Shown here in pieces: positions 1 through 7,061 of a stretch of DNA of 9,582 nt. The DNA lies in the NCBI GenBank assembly GCA_964629165.1, contig CAZVQJ010000111.1, positions 1 to 9,582 of the forward strand, given 5' to 3'. Numbering within the stretch: position 1 is the stretch's first letter; the number at the start of each line of letters is the position of its first letter. The translations under genes and the position numbers were made by a program. The DNA is from CAWVVV01 sp964629165 (GTDB lineage Bacteria; Verrucomicrobiota; Verrucomicrobiia; Opitutales; Oceanipulchritudinaceae). The notes beneath the pieces were generated by a model. That model was not told the DNA's origin and ran no database searches. It saw only the letters and a list, made by a program, of their open reading frames with translations.

Positions 1-956
1 GTCAGGATCAGGTCGGCACCCGCCCGTTTGATCGCGAGCAGGCTCTCGTCCCGGCAACGTCTCAAGTCAAGCCATCCGGCAGCGGCGGCGGCGTGGATCT
101 GCGCATATTCCCCACTTACCTGGTAAGCGGCGACGGGAACGGCGGAACGCTCGGCCGTCTGCCGGACAATGTCGAGATAGGGCCCGGCCGGTTTGACCAT
201 CACGATATCCGCACCCTCCTCGATATCCAACGCCACCTCAAGGGCGGCTTCCCGGGCATTCGCCGGATTCAGCTGATAGGTTTCCTTGCCGAGCAGACGG
301 GTGCCCGCGGCCTGGGCACTGCCTACCGCATCGCGGAACGGCCCGTAGTAGGCACTGTTGAACTTCGCGGAATAAGCGATGACTCCGGTTATGCTTTGGC
401 CGGCAGCATCAAGGGTTGCGCGGATGGCGCCAACCCGCCCATCCATCATGTCACTCGGCGCGACAAAATCCGCCCCCGCACGGGCCTGCAAGACTGCCAT
501 CTGCGCGAGAATTTCGACTGTGCGATCGTTTTCCACTTCGGTTCCATCCGCAGAAAGCACGCCGTCGTGGCCGTGCGAAGTATAGGGATCGAGGGCCACA
601 TCCGTGATCACAACCATCTCCGGGACGGTTTCTTTCACTGCCCGAATCGCCCGCAGCCCGAGCGTCGAGGGATTGAGTGCTTCCGTTCCCTCGGAGTCCT
701 TCAGGTTCGTCTCCAGGCTCGGAAACAGGGCCACCGCGCGAATACCCAGGGACCAGAGTTCACGCACCGCCACCTTCAGGTGCTCGATCGGGAGACGGAA
801 TTGTCCCGGCATGGATGGGATGGCTTCCCCCTCTCCGGAGCCGTCGATGACAAAAAGAGGCTGCACGAGGTCCTCCACGAGGAGCCGGTTCTCGGCGACA
901 AGGGCGCGAATGCCGGCGGTTCGACGCAAGCGGCGGGGGCGGCGGATCAGATCCAT
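1..956 (-). CDS. hemB: Porphobilinogen synthase (delta-aminolevulinic acid dehydratase), 3' end cut by window edge
   Basis: Cytoplasmic enzyme that condenses two 5-aminolevulinate molecules into porphobilinogen, the first step common to haem and other tetrapyrroles. Reading leftwards from ATG 954-956 gives 318 residues without a stop. The family is usually 320-335 residues, so only about a dozen are missing, as expected after the GADLIL near the C-terminus. The two active-site lysines are visible: K198 in YSAKFNSAYYGPFRDA and K255 in MVKPAGPYLDI. The metal loop at 119-132 reads DVALDPYTSHGHDG. Asp and Ala (A121, D123, D131) stand where zinc enzymes have three cysteines, so this is the Asp-rich, magnesium-type form. 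The start is uncertain: an in-frame ATG at 960-962 would add two residues (MA), and neither start has a clear Shine-Dalgarno. The gene diverges from cysS. The identity is secure. Confidence 0.97.
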   Translation of the reverse strand, partial: MDLIRRPRRLRRTAGIRALVAENRLLVEDLVQPLFVIDGSGEGEAIPSMPGQFRLPIEHLKVAVRELWSLGIRAVALFPSLETNLKDSEGTEALNPSTLGLRAIRAVKETVPEMVVITDVALDPYTSHGHDGVLSADGTEVENDRTVEILAQMAVLQARAGADFVAPSDMMDGRVGAIRATLDAAGQSITGVIAYSAKFNSAYYGPFRDAVGSAQAAGTRLLGKETYQLNPANAREAALEVALDIEEGADIVMVKPAGPYLDIVRQTAERSAVPVAAYQVSGEYAQIHAAAAAGWLDLRRCRDESLLAIKRAGADLIL

Positions 957-988
957 GGCCATGGCGCGAACTTTGTTCGCCGGAGCCA

Positions 989-1018
989 CAACGGCAAGCG
1001 GGAAGCACTTTGCCGTTG
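989..1018. repeat. Perfect 9-bp inverted repeat in the hemB-cysS divergent intergenic region
   Basis: CAACGGCAA at 989-997 is mirrored exactly by TTGCCGTTG at 1010-1018, with a 12-base spacer. It lies about 30 bp upstream of both starts, so it could be an operator acting on both genes or a hairpin in a 5' leader. The pairing is read directly from the sequence; any regulatory role is inference. Confidence 0.55.
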
Positions 1019-1050
1019 CCAGCAAGCGCGCACGGTGGTCCCTGTGAGAG

Positions 1051-2475
1051 ATGGCTGAAGTGCGCTTGTTTGACACGCTCTCACGCGAGATACGTCCCCT
1101 CCGAGCCTCTGATCAACGACGTCTTCGCATGTATGTCTGCGGACCTACCGTGCACGGGCCCGCCCATATCGGTAATTTTCTCACCTTTGTCCGCTTCGAT
1201 CTCATTTACCGCCTCGCACGGACCGTCGGGCTGAACCCGTATTACGTCCGCAATATCACCGATGTGGATGACAAAACCATCGCGAAGGCAGGAGAATCCG
1301 GGCAATCCCTGACGGCGTTCACCGCTCACTGGACCCGCCGGTTCCACGAAGATTGCGCCACTCTGAATCTCCTTGCTCCCGATCGTGAACCCAGGGCGAC
1401 TGACCACATTTCCGAACAGATCGCGATGATCGAGAAGCTGATCGCAGGCGGTCATGCGTATGTCGGGTCCGACGGGTCTGTCTATTACCGCGTCAAGTCC
1501 TTCGACCACTACGGGAGGCTCAGTCATTTCGACCTGCAGACCCTCCAGTCGCAGGCTACCAACAGTGCGGGATCTCCGAATCAAGCCGACGAGTATGACC
1601 GCGAGACGATCGCGGATTTCTCGCTCTGGAAGGCCCGGAAAGACGAGGACGGCGACAATTTCTGGGAGAGTCCATGGGGACAGGGTCGGCCTGGCTGGCA
1701 CCTTGAGTGTTCCGCGATGAGCATCAAATACCTTGGGGAAACGTTCGACCTCCACGGGGGCGGCGAAGATCTCTGCTTTCCCCACCACGAGAACGAGATC
1801 GCGCAAAGCGAAGCAGCCACCGGCAAGACCTTCTGCCACCACTGGGTGCATGGCGTGCACCTGCTTGTCGAAGGCAGGAAGATGAGCAAGAGCCTCGGTA
1901 ACTTTTACACCGTCGGTGACCTCATCAACAAAGGGTACGCGCCCATGGCGATCCGCCTGGAGATGTTGAGCGGCCATTATCGCCAGCAGCTTAACTTCAC
2001 CCTCGCGAGTCTTGACGCTGCCGCGAGTGCCTATGCCAGGATCGAGCGGAATGTAAGGCGCCTGCTCGAAGCGGCACAGTGGGACACCGCCACATGGGCG
2101 ACCTTGGGCGCTCCCTCGGCAGAAGATGTGCAGCAGCACTTCCGGGCGGTACTCGACGCACTGTGCGACGATCTGAACACACCTGCCGCCCTCGGGGCCC
2201 TCCACCAATCCCTTCGGAAGATCCCGGCGGAAACAGCTGCGGCACGCGAGGTCCTCCCTGCCTTGAAGACGCTCATCGAGGATATTTTCGGGCTCCACCT
2301 GCAATTCACACCCAATCCAACCGCTCCGGCCGAGGTGATCGAACTCGCCCGTCAGCGGTGGGAGGCCAAAGAAGGCCGCAAGTGGGACATCGCAGATGCC
2401 CTGCGCGACAAGATCCGCGAGCATGGATGGCAGGTTCTCGACCGCAAGGACGGCTACGATCTCGCCCCTCTCTGA
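1051..2475 (+). CDS. cysS: Cysteinyl-tRNA synthetase
   Basis: Class I aminoacyl-tRNA synthetase that charges tRNA-Cys with cysteine using ATP in the cytoplasm; essential for translation. It has 474 residues, near the family norm of about 460-500. The signature motifs are in the right order: CGPTVHGPAHIGN at 30-42 (the HIGH motif, here HIGN 39-42), WHLECSAMS at 216-224, FPHHENEIAQSE from 243, and KMSKS at 277-281. The zinc ligands known for this family map to C30, C220, H245 and E249, all present. The C-terminal part, ending in WDIADALRDKIREHGW and a short tail, matches the tRNA-binding helical region. ATG 1051 gives the usual short N-terminus before the first motif. The upstream Shine-Dalgarno is weak. 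The gene is divergent from hemB and converges on the DUF892 gene. Confidence 0.99.
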   Translation: MAEVRLFDTLSREIRPLRASDQRRLRMYVCGPTVHGPAHIGNFLTFVRFDLIYRLARTVGLNPYYVRNITDVDDKTIAKAGESGQSLTAFTAHWTRRFHEDCATLNLLAPDREPRATDHISEQIAMIEKLIAGGHAYVGSDGSVYYRVKSFDHYGRLSHFDLQTLQSQATNSAGSPNQADEYDRETIADFSLWKARKDEDGDNFWESPWGQGRPGWHLECSAMSIKYLGETFDLHGGGEDLCFPHHENEIAQSEAATGKTFCHHWVHGVHLLVEGRKMSKSLGNFYTVGDLINKGYAPMAIRLEMLSGHYRQQLNFTLASLDAAASAYARIERNVRRLLEAAQWDTATWATLGAPSAEDVQQHFRAVLDALCDDLNTPAALGALHQSLRKIPAETAAAREVLPALKTLIEDIFGLHLQFTPNPTAPAEVIELARQRWEAKEGRKWDIADALRDKIREHGWQVLDRKDGYDLAPL

Positions 2476-2582
2476 GGGAGGCGACCGGTTGGGAACGGAA
2501 CGCGCAGGCGATTCAGCGCCCGTACCGTCGTTGACGCGAACAGCTCCACCTACGGTCACCGAAACCACTGCCGAATGCCCTC

Positions 2583-2595
2583 CCGCCGAAGGCGG
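2583..2595 (-). terminator. Small GC hairpin just after the DUF892 gene, possible terminator
   Basis: CCGCC and GGCGG form a 5-bp stem around a 3-base loop, starting 6 bases past the stop codon of the minus-strand gene ending at 2602. There is no T-run after it on either strand, so an intrinsic terminator is only a weak possibility. It lies in the 126-bp convergent gap after cysS, where nothing else was seen. Confidence 0.25.
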
Positions 2596-2601
2596 ACATC
2601 C

Positions 2602-3105
2602 TCAGGCGCCCACCGGGACGCTTCCCATTAGCTCTTCTTCGGCTAATTTCTTCAGAACTTCATCCAGCTGCTGCTCCTCGTCCCGCGAAGCCCGCAACAA
2701 TTTGGCTTCGGCCTCCAGTCCCACCCGGTCGGCCAAGGCAATGGTCACCATGTAGGCAGCAAGTTCGTAGTGCTGGATGCGGTGAGAGTGGGCTACGATC
2801 AGAAGATCGCTCGCCGGCGGAAAGGAGACTTCCTTGATATGAGCGCGGCCCCCGGAGATCAGTCCTTCCATCGCCTTGGAAGTGTCGCCCCCGAGGTCCC
2901 ACCCGCGTTCCCGGCCGATCCTTTCCAACCGTTCCTTCTGCCGATACGTCTTCTCCACATGCTGTTCCAGGATCTGCCGAAGCGGCTGCGAGGCGCACAT
3001 CGAAGCTAGCTCTTCGAGTGCCGGGACCAGCTGACACTCCACGCTGTAAATGTCTCGAAGTTGATCGAGAAGGAGATCGTCAAGTGTGGTGATGGATCCG
3101 CCCAT
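2602..3105 (-). CDS. DUF892 / YciF-type ferritin-like protein
   Basis: A 167-residue, nearly all-helical protein matching the DUF892 (YciE/YciF) family, which has a ferritin-like four-helix fold and is linked to stress responses in enterobacteria; its biochemical activity is not established. Family hallmarks seen are the opening LLLDQLRDIYSVECQLVPAL (helix 1, about 11-30), the second helix with EQHVEKTYRQKERLE (47-61), the MEGLI turn (79-83), SHRIQHYELAAY (107-118) and RDEEQQLDEVL (141-151). Candidate metal or buried acidic and histidine residues are E23, E47, H49, H112, E114 and E144. There is no signal peptide, so it should be cytoplasmic. The start at 3105 has GGCGAG a few bases upstream. 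It follows the lipoprotein gene by 23 bp on the same strand, so the two are probably co-transcribed. Confidence 0.9.
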   Translation of the reverse strand: MGGSITTLDDLLLDQLRDIYSVECQLVPALEELASMCASQPLRQILEQHVEKTYRQKERLERIGRERGWDLGGDTSKAMEGLISGGRAHIKEVSFPPASDLLIVAHSHRIQHYELAAYMVTIALADRVGLEAEAKLLRASRDEEQQLDEVLKKLAEEELMGSVPVGA

Positions 3106-3128
3106 GCGCTCGCCGTGAAATTTCTGGC

Positions 3129-3524
3129 CTACGACGCGCGATCCCGCAGGCGAACCTTTTCCGCAGTGGTAAGATACTCGAGATAGTTGTCCGGATCGTC
3201 CCCTGCTTTGATGGCGCGATCCCGTAGTTGCTGGCGCTCGCTCGAGATGAGGAGATCGTCGTAATCGGTTAACGCATTGTTCCCGCCGGTGTCCCGGTTG
3301 CGTATGCGGTTCGAACCCGCACCGATCGCCGCACCGACAGCTGCACCGATTACCGCGCCCTCGGCGGTTTCATCCGACTGATGCCCGACGATCCCGCCAA
3401 TCGCGGCACCCGCAGCCGCCCCCATTCCCGCATCGCGAGCCATCCCGTCGTCACGGGCACTTTGGCACCCGACGAGGGCGATAAAGCTGAACAGGACAAG
3501 CATTTTCGGGAGTGGCATTTTCAT
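3129..3524 (-). CDS. Glycine-zipper lipoprotein
   Basis: Small 131-residue predicted lipoprotein of unknown function. The N-terminus is a type II signal peptide: two lysines, a hydrophobic stretch from about 8 to 19, and the lipobox LVGC with acylated C20. Residue +2 is Gln rather than Asp, consistent with outer-membrane sorting in the enterobacterial rule. Two glycine-zipper segments follow, with Gly every fourth position (G35, G39, G43, G47 and G56, G60, G64, G68). Such segments pack as membrane-inserting or oligomerising helices in OmpA-like and SlyB/YMGG-type proteins. The C-terminal half (about 74-131) is charged, with two similar motifs, RQQLRDRAI and KVRLRDRAS. A GGAAA Shine-Dalgarno lies about 8 bases before the ATG. 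It is the first gene of a likely two-gene operon with the DUF892 protein. Confidence 0.87.
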   Translation of the reverse strand: MKMPLPKMLVLFSFIALVGCQSARDDGMARDAGMGAAAGAAIGGIVGHQSDETAEGAVIGAAVGAAIGAGSNRIRNRDTGGNNALTDYDDLLISSERQQLRDRAIKAGDDPDNYLEYLTTAEKVRLRDRAS

Positions 3525-3824
3525 GGTATTTTCCAGATGGAACCACCGTTACCGCCTCAACCGTGCCAATCCTTCGAATTTACCTCCTGAACACCCACAA
3601 GTGGCTGGAAAACCACCCGGTTAGTGATTTCTCGTTCTCCTTGCCCGCGAGTCCTCGGAGGCCGTGGCCCTGCATTTCAAGCGACCACGGCCCCCCGGAT
3701 CCTTGCAAAACGCGTCAGCGCTTCCTTCAGGCCCTGCGCGGGGGAGCACTGGCGACCCTGCCCCGGAAGCTCCGGAACCGTCAAGATGCTATCGCCGCTG
3801 TTGGAACCGTTGCGGGGATTGCGA
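3525..3824. other. 300-bp intergenic region between the lipoprotein and PL22-like genes
   Basis: No gene was confidently recognised here. The region should hold the promoter of the lipoprotein operon and the 3' end of the PL22-like transcript, but no clear -35/-10 pair was found. It contains an 8-bp inverted repeat at 3660-3692, a small CCGGA/TCCGG hairpin at 3763-3775, and an isolated consensus AGGAGG on the minus strand (3588-3583) without a convincing start codon. Minus-strand codons from 3824 to 3677 show a mildly coding-like composition, discussed in the findings. Confidence 0.5.
3660..3692 (-). repeat. 8-bp inverted repeat downstream of the PL22-like gene
   Basis: GGCCGTGG (3660-3667) pairs with CCACGGCC (3685-3692) across a 17-base loop, and two more G-C pairs follow beyond one mismatch. 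It lies about 130 bases past the lyase stop. A Rho-independent terminator is doubtful because no T-run follows and the loop is long. An mRNA 3' structure is possible. Confidence 0.35.
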
Positions 3825-5186
3825 TCAATTCGCCGGATGCACGGTATCGTCGTAGGTCCGCGCAAGCCATTCTTCCGGAACCGGCACAATGCAGATATTG
3901 AGGGATCGATCGTCTTCCGAGAGCATCGCTGACTGGATCTGGAACTTCGTATTATCCGGGCTGAAGGTCGGATGGGGGTGATCGGCGGCGGAAGTCTTGT
4001 GCCCGGTCGTGAGCAGAATCAGCTCATTTGTCCGGCGATCGATCAGATGCAGACTGCGCGAAAAGTCGTCCCCGACCGCCCACCGACCGTCCGACGAACC
4101 ATGGACGTGCCAAAAGCCGCTTCCGCTCTTCGTCTGGCCGGCAATGAAAATCTCTTCGGTGCGGAGGTTTACAATGCCCAGTCCGGTGGGGTGCACACGC
4201 GTTCCCGACGGTCCCCATTCATCATCAGTTCCCGGACTGCGGTGACCGAGAATCGCAACCGCCACTTCATCCGGTGAAATGATCGCCTCGTGCGTCACCC
4301 AATCGAACTCCGTCTCCGGGAACAACGGACGCAGTCCCGACCCGTCCGCGTTAACCGTCCAAGTACGCTGCGGTGCCTTTCCGCCGGTTTCCCAGCAGAA
4401 AACAATTTCTCCCGGTTTCCACGGATTGGTCTGGATGTGGCCCACCTGGAACGGGACCGCCACAACGACTTCCACCTCTCCTGTCCGCAGGTCCATCTTG
4501 GCGATCCCGGTCGGACCTGCACCCATGTTGCGTGGCCCAAAAGTGGACTCAACCTTCGTACCTTCCGGAAGATGCTTTGCCGCTGCCTCGCGGTTGAGGC
4601 GGAAGTAGGCAAACTCCTCCGTGGCATCGATCGCAAGATCAGTTCCCCCGCCGATTTCCGTCGGGATTGTCCCAAAAACTTCTTCATACTCTTCCGCAGG
4701 CCGCATCTTTCCGGCGGCGCTGTCCTTGAAAACGCGCTCCAGATCGATCGCAACGATCTCGAACGGCCCTTGTGGTCGCCGACGCTGACCGTCAGCCGCA
4801 TGTGCATCCGGTGATCGGTCGGCCGGGCGCAGGTGGAAGAGCCGCATGGAGGCCGTGCCAATACTCAGCATGCCCGTGTATCCGTTTTCGGTTACCTGAA
4901 CAAGATCACCCGTCTCCTCGTTGACTGCCATCGCCTGTCCTGGAACGCGATTGCTGCGGAAAATGAGCCATTCGCCATCCACTGTCCATTGGGGATGTGT
5001 CGGATAAATCTTGGAATCCCCCGCCGGTTGGCTGGTAAGGAAAGTCAGGGGGATCCCCGTTACAGGGTCTTTGACGACCTTTTTCTCGGAAGGAAATCGG
5101 CGGCCGATTTGGGCATCGGCTGGCGTGAAAACGGCCAAACCGAACGAAAGCACCGCGAGGGCACTCATGATTCTGGAGAATTTCAT
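3825..5186 (-). CDS. Exported oligogalacturonate lyase-like (PL22-type) beta-propeller protein
   Basis: A 453-residue protein with a Sec signal peptide (MKFSRI, hydrophobic core to about 20, likely cut after ADA at 23-25) and repeated TolB/WD-like blades, resembling the oligogalacturonate lyase family PL22. Those enzymes cleave short pectin fragments by beta-elimination using a metal. Conserved histidine sites are H64 (THPQW), H250 (VGHIQTNPW), H299 (WVTHE, probable catalytic base), H360 (WHVHGSSDGRW) and H403/H405 (HPHPTFSPD), matching the metal and base positions as I recall them. The usual Gln ligand just before HPHP appears to be Ala400. Substrate is unproven: characterised enzymes are mostly cytoplasmic, and this one is exported. 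Residues about 123-140 look frameshifted (see findings). No strong Shine-Dalgarno is visible. It lies 234 bp downstream of the antiporter gene on the same strand. Confidence 0.8.
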   Translation of the reverse strand: MKFSRIMSALAVLSFGLAVFTPADAQIGRRFPSEKKVVKDPVTGIPLTFLTSQPAGDSKIYPTHPQWTVDGEWLIFRSNRVPGQAMAVNEETGDLVQVTENGYTGMLSIGTASMRLFHLRPADRSPDAHAADGQRRRPQGPFEIVAIDLERVFKDSAAGKMRPAEEYEEVFGTIPTEIGGGTDLAIDATEEFAYFRLNREAAAKHLPEGTKVESTFGPRNMGAGPTGIAKMDLRTGEVEVVVAVPFQVGHIQTNPWKPGEIVFCWETGGKAPQRTWTVNADGSGLRPLFPETEFDWVTHEAIISPDEVAVAILGHRSPGTDDEWGPSGTRVHPTGLGIVNLRTEEIFIAGQTKSGSGFWHVHGSSDGRWAVGDDFSRSLHLIDRRTNELILLTTGHKTSAADHPHPTFSPDNTKFQIQSAMLSEDDRSLNICIVPVPEEWLARTYDDTVHPAN

Positions 5187-5376
5187 AGTAGCAATAGGGG
5201 TTGTGAAAAAGAGACGAGACTCTCTGCCCGGTCACACTTCAAGCGATGGAGTCGGAGCAAATCGGGGGTCATCGAATCGTCCACAAAGCCTAATCGCCGC
5301 CCTCGCCCGGCGTCCATCCAGGAGACATTCGGACAGTGCGAACAAGTGGGGTGATCAGACCTCGCCGATGACGGCG

Positions 5377-5405
5377 CGCCCGGCATCAAAACGCACCGCC
5401 GGGCG
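5377..5405 (-). terminator. GC-rich hairpin after the antiporter gene, possible terminator
   Basis: CGCCCGGC (5377-5384) and GCCGGGCG (5398-5405) form a perfect 8-bp stem with a 13-base loop, starting 15 bases past the antiporter stop codon. No T-run follows on the minus strand, so it may stabilise the mRNA end or attenuate read-through into the PL22-like gene rather than act as a classical terminator. The remainder of the 5187-5420 gap shows no gene and no clear promoter. Confidence 0.35.
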
Positions 5406-5420
5406 GGGATGCCAAGGCGC

Positions 5421-6917
5421 CTACACCGCCCCTCGTCCCGAAACCCGCTCTTCCCCCTCTTCTTTCTCTCGAAAGAACGGCTCGCTGAGTGCTGCCCGCA
5501 CCGCATTTTCGTCAGGCGCATGGGCAAGAACGCTGACATGGTCCCAACCCAGCAGACGCGTGTTCCCCTTCGGCAGGACCACCTCGTGGCCGCGCGTGAC
5601 GAGCGCGATGACGGCGCCTTCAGGCAGCTTCAGATCCCGGATAACGGGCCCCTCCGTACCTTGCGGCCCGGGCAGGTCAATTTCCACCACGTCGTAGTCA
5701 CTGTGCGCCATCGTGATCAACTCCAGGTTGAAAAGTGGGCGAGGCCGGGCCGGCTGGGCGAGCTTCATCCATTTGGCGAGAAGCCCCATCGTGGAACCCT
5801 GGACGAGGATCGAAAGGATGACCGCGAAGAAAACGAGATTGAAGACATCGCCCGCAATGCCCATCCCAGCCGCTGCGGGATAGGTCGCGAGGACAATCGG
5901 GACGGCCCCCCGCAAGCCCGCCCAGCTCGTAAACAGCTTGCTCCGGAATCCGATGCCCATGCCGATCGTCCCGACGAACACCGCGACCGGACGTGCCACA
6001 AAGGTCAGGATGAGAAACAGGAGCGTGCCCTCGAACCATACTTCCGACCATTGACTCGGAAAGACGAGCAGGCCGAGAAGGACGAACATCCCGATGTTCG
6101 CGATGGTCGAGAGTGCCTCGGAAAAGTTCTGCACTCCCTGTCGATGCACAAAGCCGGAATTCCCAAGGACAAAACCTCCCGTGAAGACCGCCAGCATGCC
6201 GCTCGCCTGGACAAGCTCCGCCAGGCCATAGGTGAGCAATGCGATTCCCAGGAAAAGCACATAGTAATAGCCCCGGTCGTGGGTAGTCAGCCGGTTAAAG
6301 ATCATGATGGCGCCACGCGCGAGGAGGTAGCCCATGACGGGCCCCATCCCGAATTTCCAGAAAAAGGAAAGCACCGTAGTGAACCCAAACGAATCCCCCG
6401 AAGTCAGGCTGGCGACCGCCACCGTGGTCATGAGAATCGCCATCGGGTCATTCGCCGCACTCTCAATCTCCACCGTCGAAGACAGCTGGGGAGGAAGCGA
6501 TTGGCGGCGGAGAATCGAGAAGATCGCTGCGGCATCGGTGGAAGAAATGATCACCGACAAGAGGATGGAGAGCTCCAGTGACCAGCCCAGACCCCAGCGC
6601 AAGCAGGCAAATAGCACCGCTCCTGTCAGGAGCACGCCCCAGGTCGCAAGCCCCGCTGCAGGGAGCGCCACCGCCTGAAAATCCGAGCGTTTGGTGACAA
6701 AACCGCCGTGAAAAAGGATGAAGACAAGCGCGACGTTGGCGACCTGGTTGGCCAGAAGGATATTATCGAACGCCCAGAGATTGAGGAAATCACTGCCGAA
6801 GAGAATTCCCGCCCCCAAGGCAACCAGGATGACAGGAACGCTCCATCGCTCGAGCCAGACGGCCGCTAATACGACGGCAATCAAAAGGACGGGGAGAATG
6901 ATATAGGCGACGTCCAT
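5421..6917 (-). CDS. nhaP2: CPA1-family K+(Na+)/H+ antiporter, NhaP2 type, with C-terminal TrkA-C domain
   Basis: Inner-membrane exchanger that trades cytoplasmic K+ or Na+ for protons, serving pH and cation homeostasis. It has 498 residues with about twelve hydrophobic segments between residues 4 and 385. Family motifs are SSTDAAAIFSILR (125-137), the ion-binding ESAANDP (152-158, with the Asn-Asp pair at 156-157 typical of CPA1) and SWAGLRGAVPIVLA (331-344). Residues about 405-470 form a TrkA-C (RCK_C) domain, VIRDLKLPEGAVIALV through STR-like NTRLLGWDHVSVLA, that probably binds a regulatory ligand in the cytoplasm. E. coli NhaP2 (about 578 residues) has a further CorC/HlyC-type domain; here the protein ends after a short acidic tail. 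The symbol denotes family resemblance; ion preference cannot be read from sequence. It is divergent from the GH115 gene. Confidence 0.92.
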   Translation of the reverse strand: MDVAYIILPVLLIAVVLAAVWLERWSVPVILVALGAGILFGSDFLNLWAFDNILLANQVANVALVFILFHGGFVTKRSDFQAVALPAAGLATWGVLLTGAVLFACLRWGLGWSLELSILLSVIISSTDAAAIFSILRRQSLPPQLSSTVEIESAANDPMAILMTTVAVASLTSGDSFGFTTVLSFFWKFGMGPVMGYLLARGAIMIFNRLTTHDRGYYYVLFLGIALLTYGLAELVQASGMLAVFTGGFVLGNSGFVHRQGVQNFSEALSTIANIGMFVLLGLLVFPSQWSEVWFEGTLLFLILTFVARPVAVFVGTIGMGIGFRSKLFTSWAGLRGAVPIVLATYPAAAGMGIAGDVFNLVFFAVILSILVQGSTMGLLAKWMKLAQPARPRPLFNLELITMAHSDYDVVEIDLPGPQGTEGPVIRDLKLPEGAVIALVTRGHEVVLPKGNTRLLGWDHVSVLAHAPDENAVRAALSEPFFREKEEGEERVSGRGAV

Positions 6918-7061
6918 ACGTTCGAAAACACTGCACCGACACCCATGGCGGCCTCAAGCGCAAGCCCCCGATCCACCAAGAAACTCAAAAAAAACTCCCT
7001 CAGAAACCTCACGCCTCCCGTCCGGCACCCGCTCTGATCGCTTCGGGGCCCTCATTCAAGA

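Noticed and set aside
93..1058. Plus-strand open frame of 321 codons opposite hemB
   Set aside because: Antisense shadow of hemB. The hemB reading has both active-site lysines and full-length agreement, while this frame shows no family features.
1081..2568. Minus-strand open frame of 495 codons, longer than cysS itself
   Set aside because: It lies wholly antisense over cysS, whose motifs are complete. The translation has no recognisable domain, and long antisense frames are expected opposite GC-rich genes.
3301..3440. Repetitive GC-rich stretch in the lipoprotein gene, considered as a DNA tandem repeat
   Set aside because: The repetition comes from Gly/Ala codons of the glycine zipper and has no fixed DNA repeat unit.
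4295..4861. Minus-strand open frame of 188 codons inside the PL22-like gene, one base off
   Set aside because: As a whole gene it is a shadow. Only its first stretch, about 4768-4822, looks like true coding sequence, and that part is reported as a possible frameshift.
5409..6581. Plus-strand open frame of 390 codons opposite the antiporter gene
   Set aside because: Translation is a charged, His/Arg/Asp-rich sequence typical of the reverse complement of membrane-protein codons; the antiporter reading is clearly real.
6986..6996. A8/T8 run considered as part of an intrinsic terminator or promoter UP element
   Set aside because: No GC-rich stem lies next to it on either strand, and no -35/-10 pair at suitable spacing was found.
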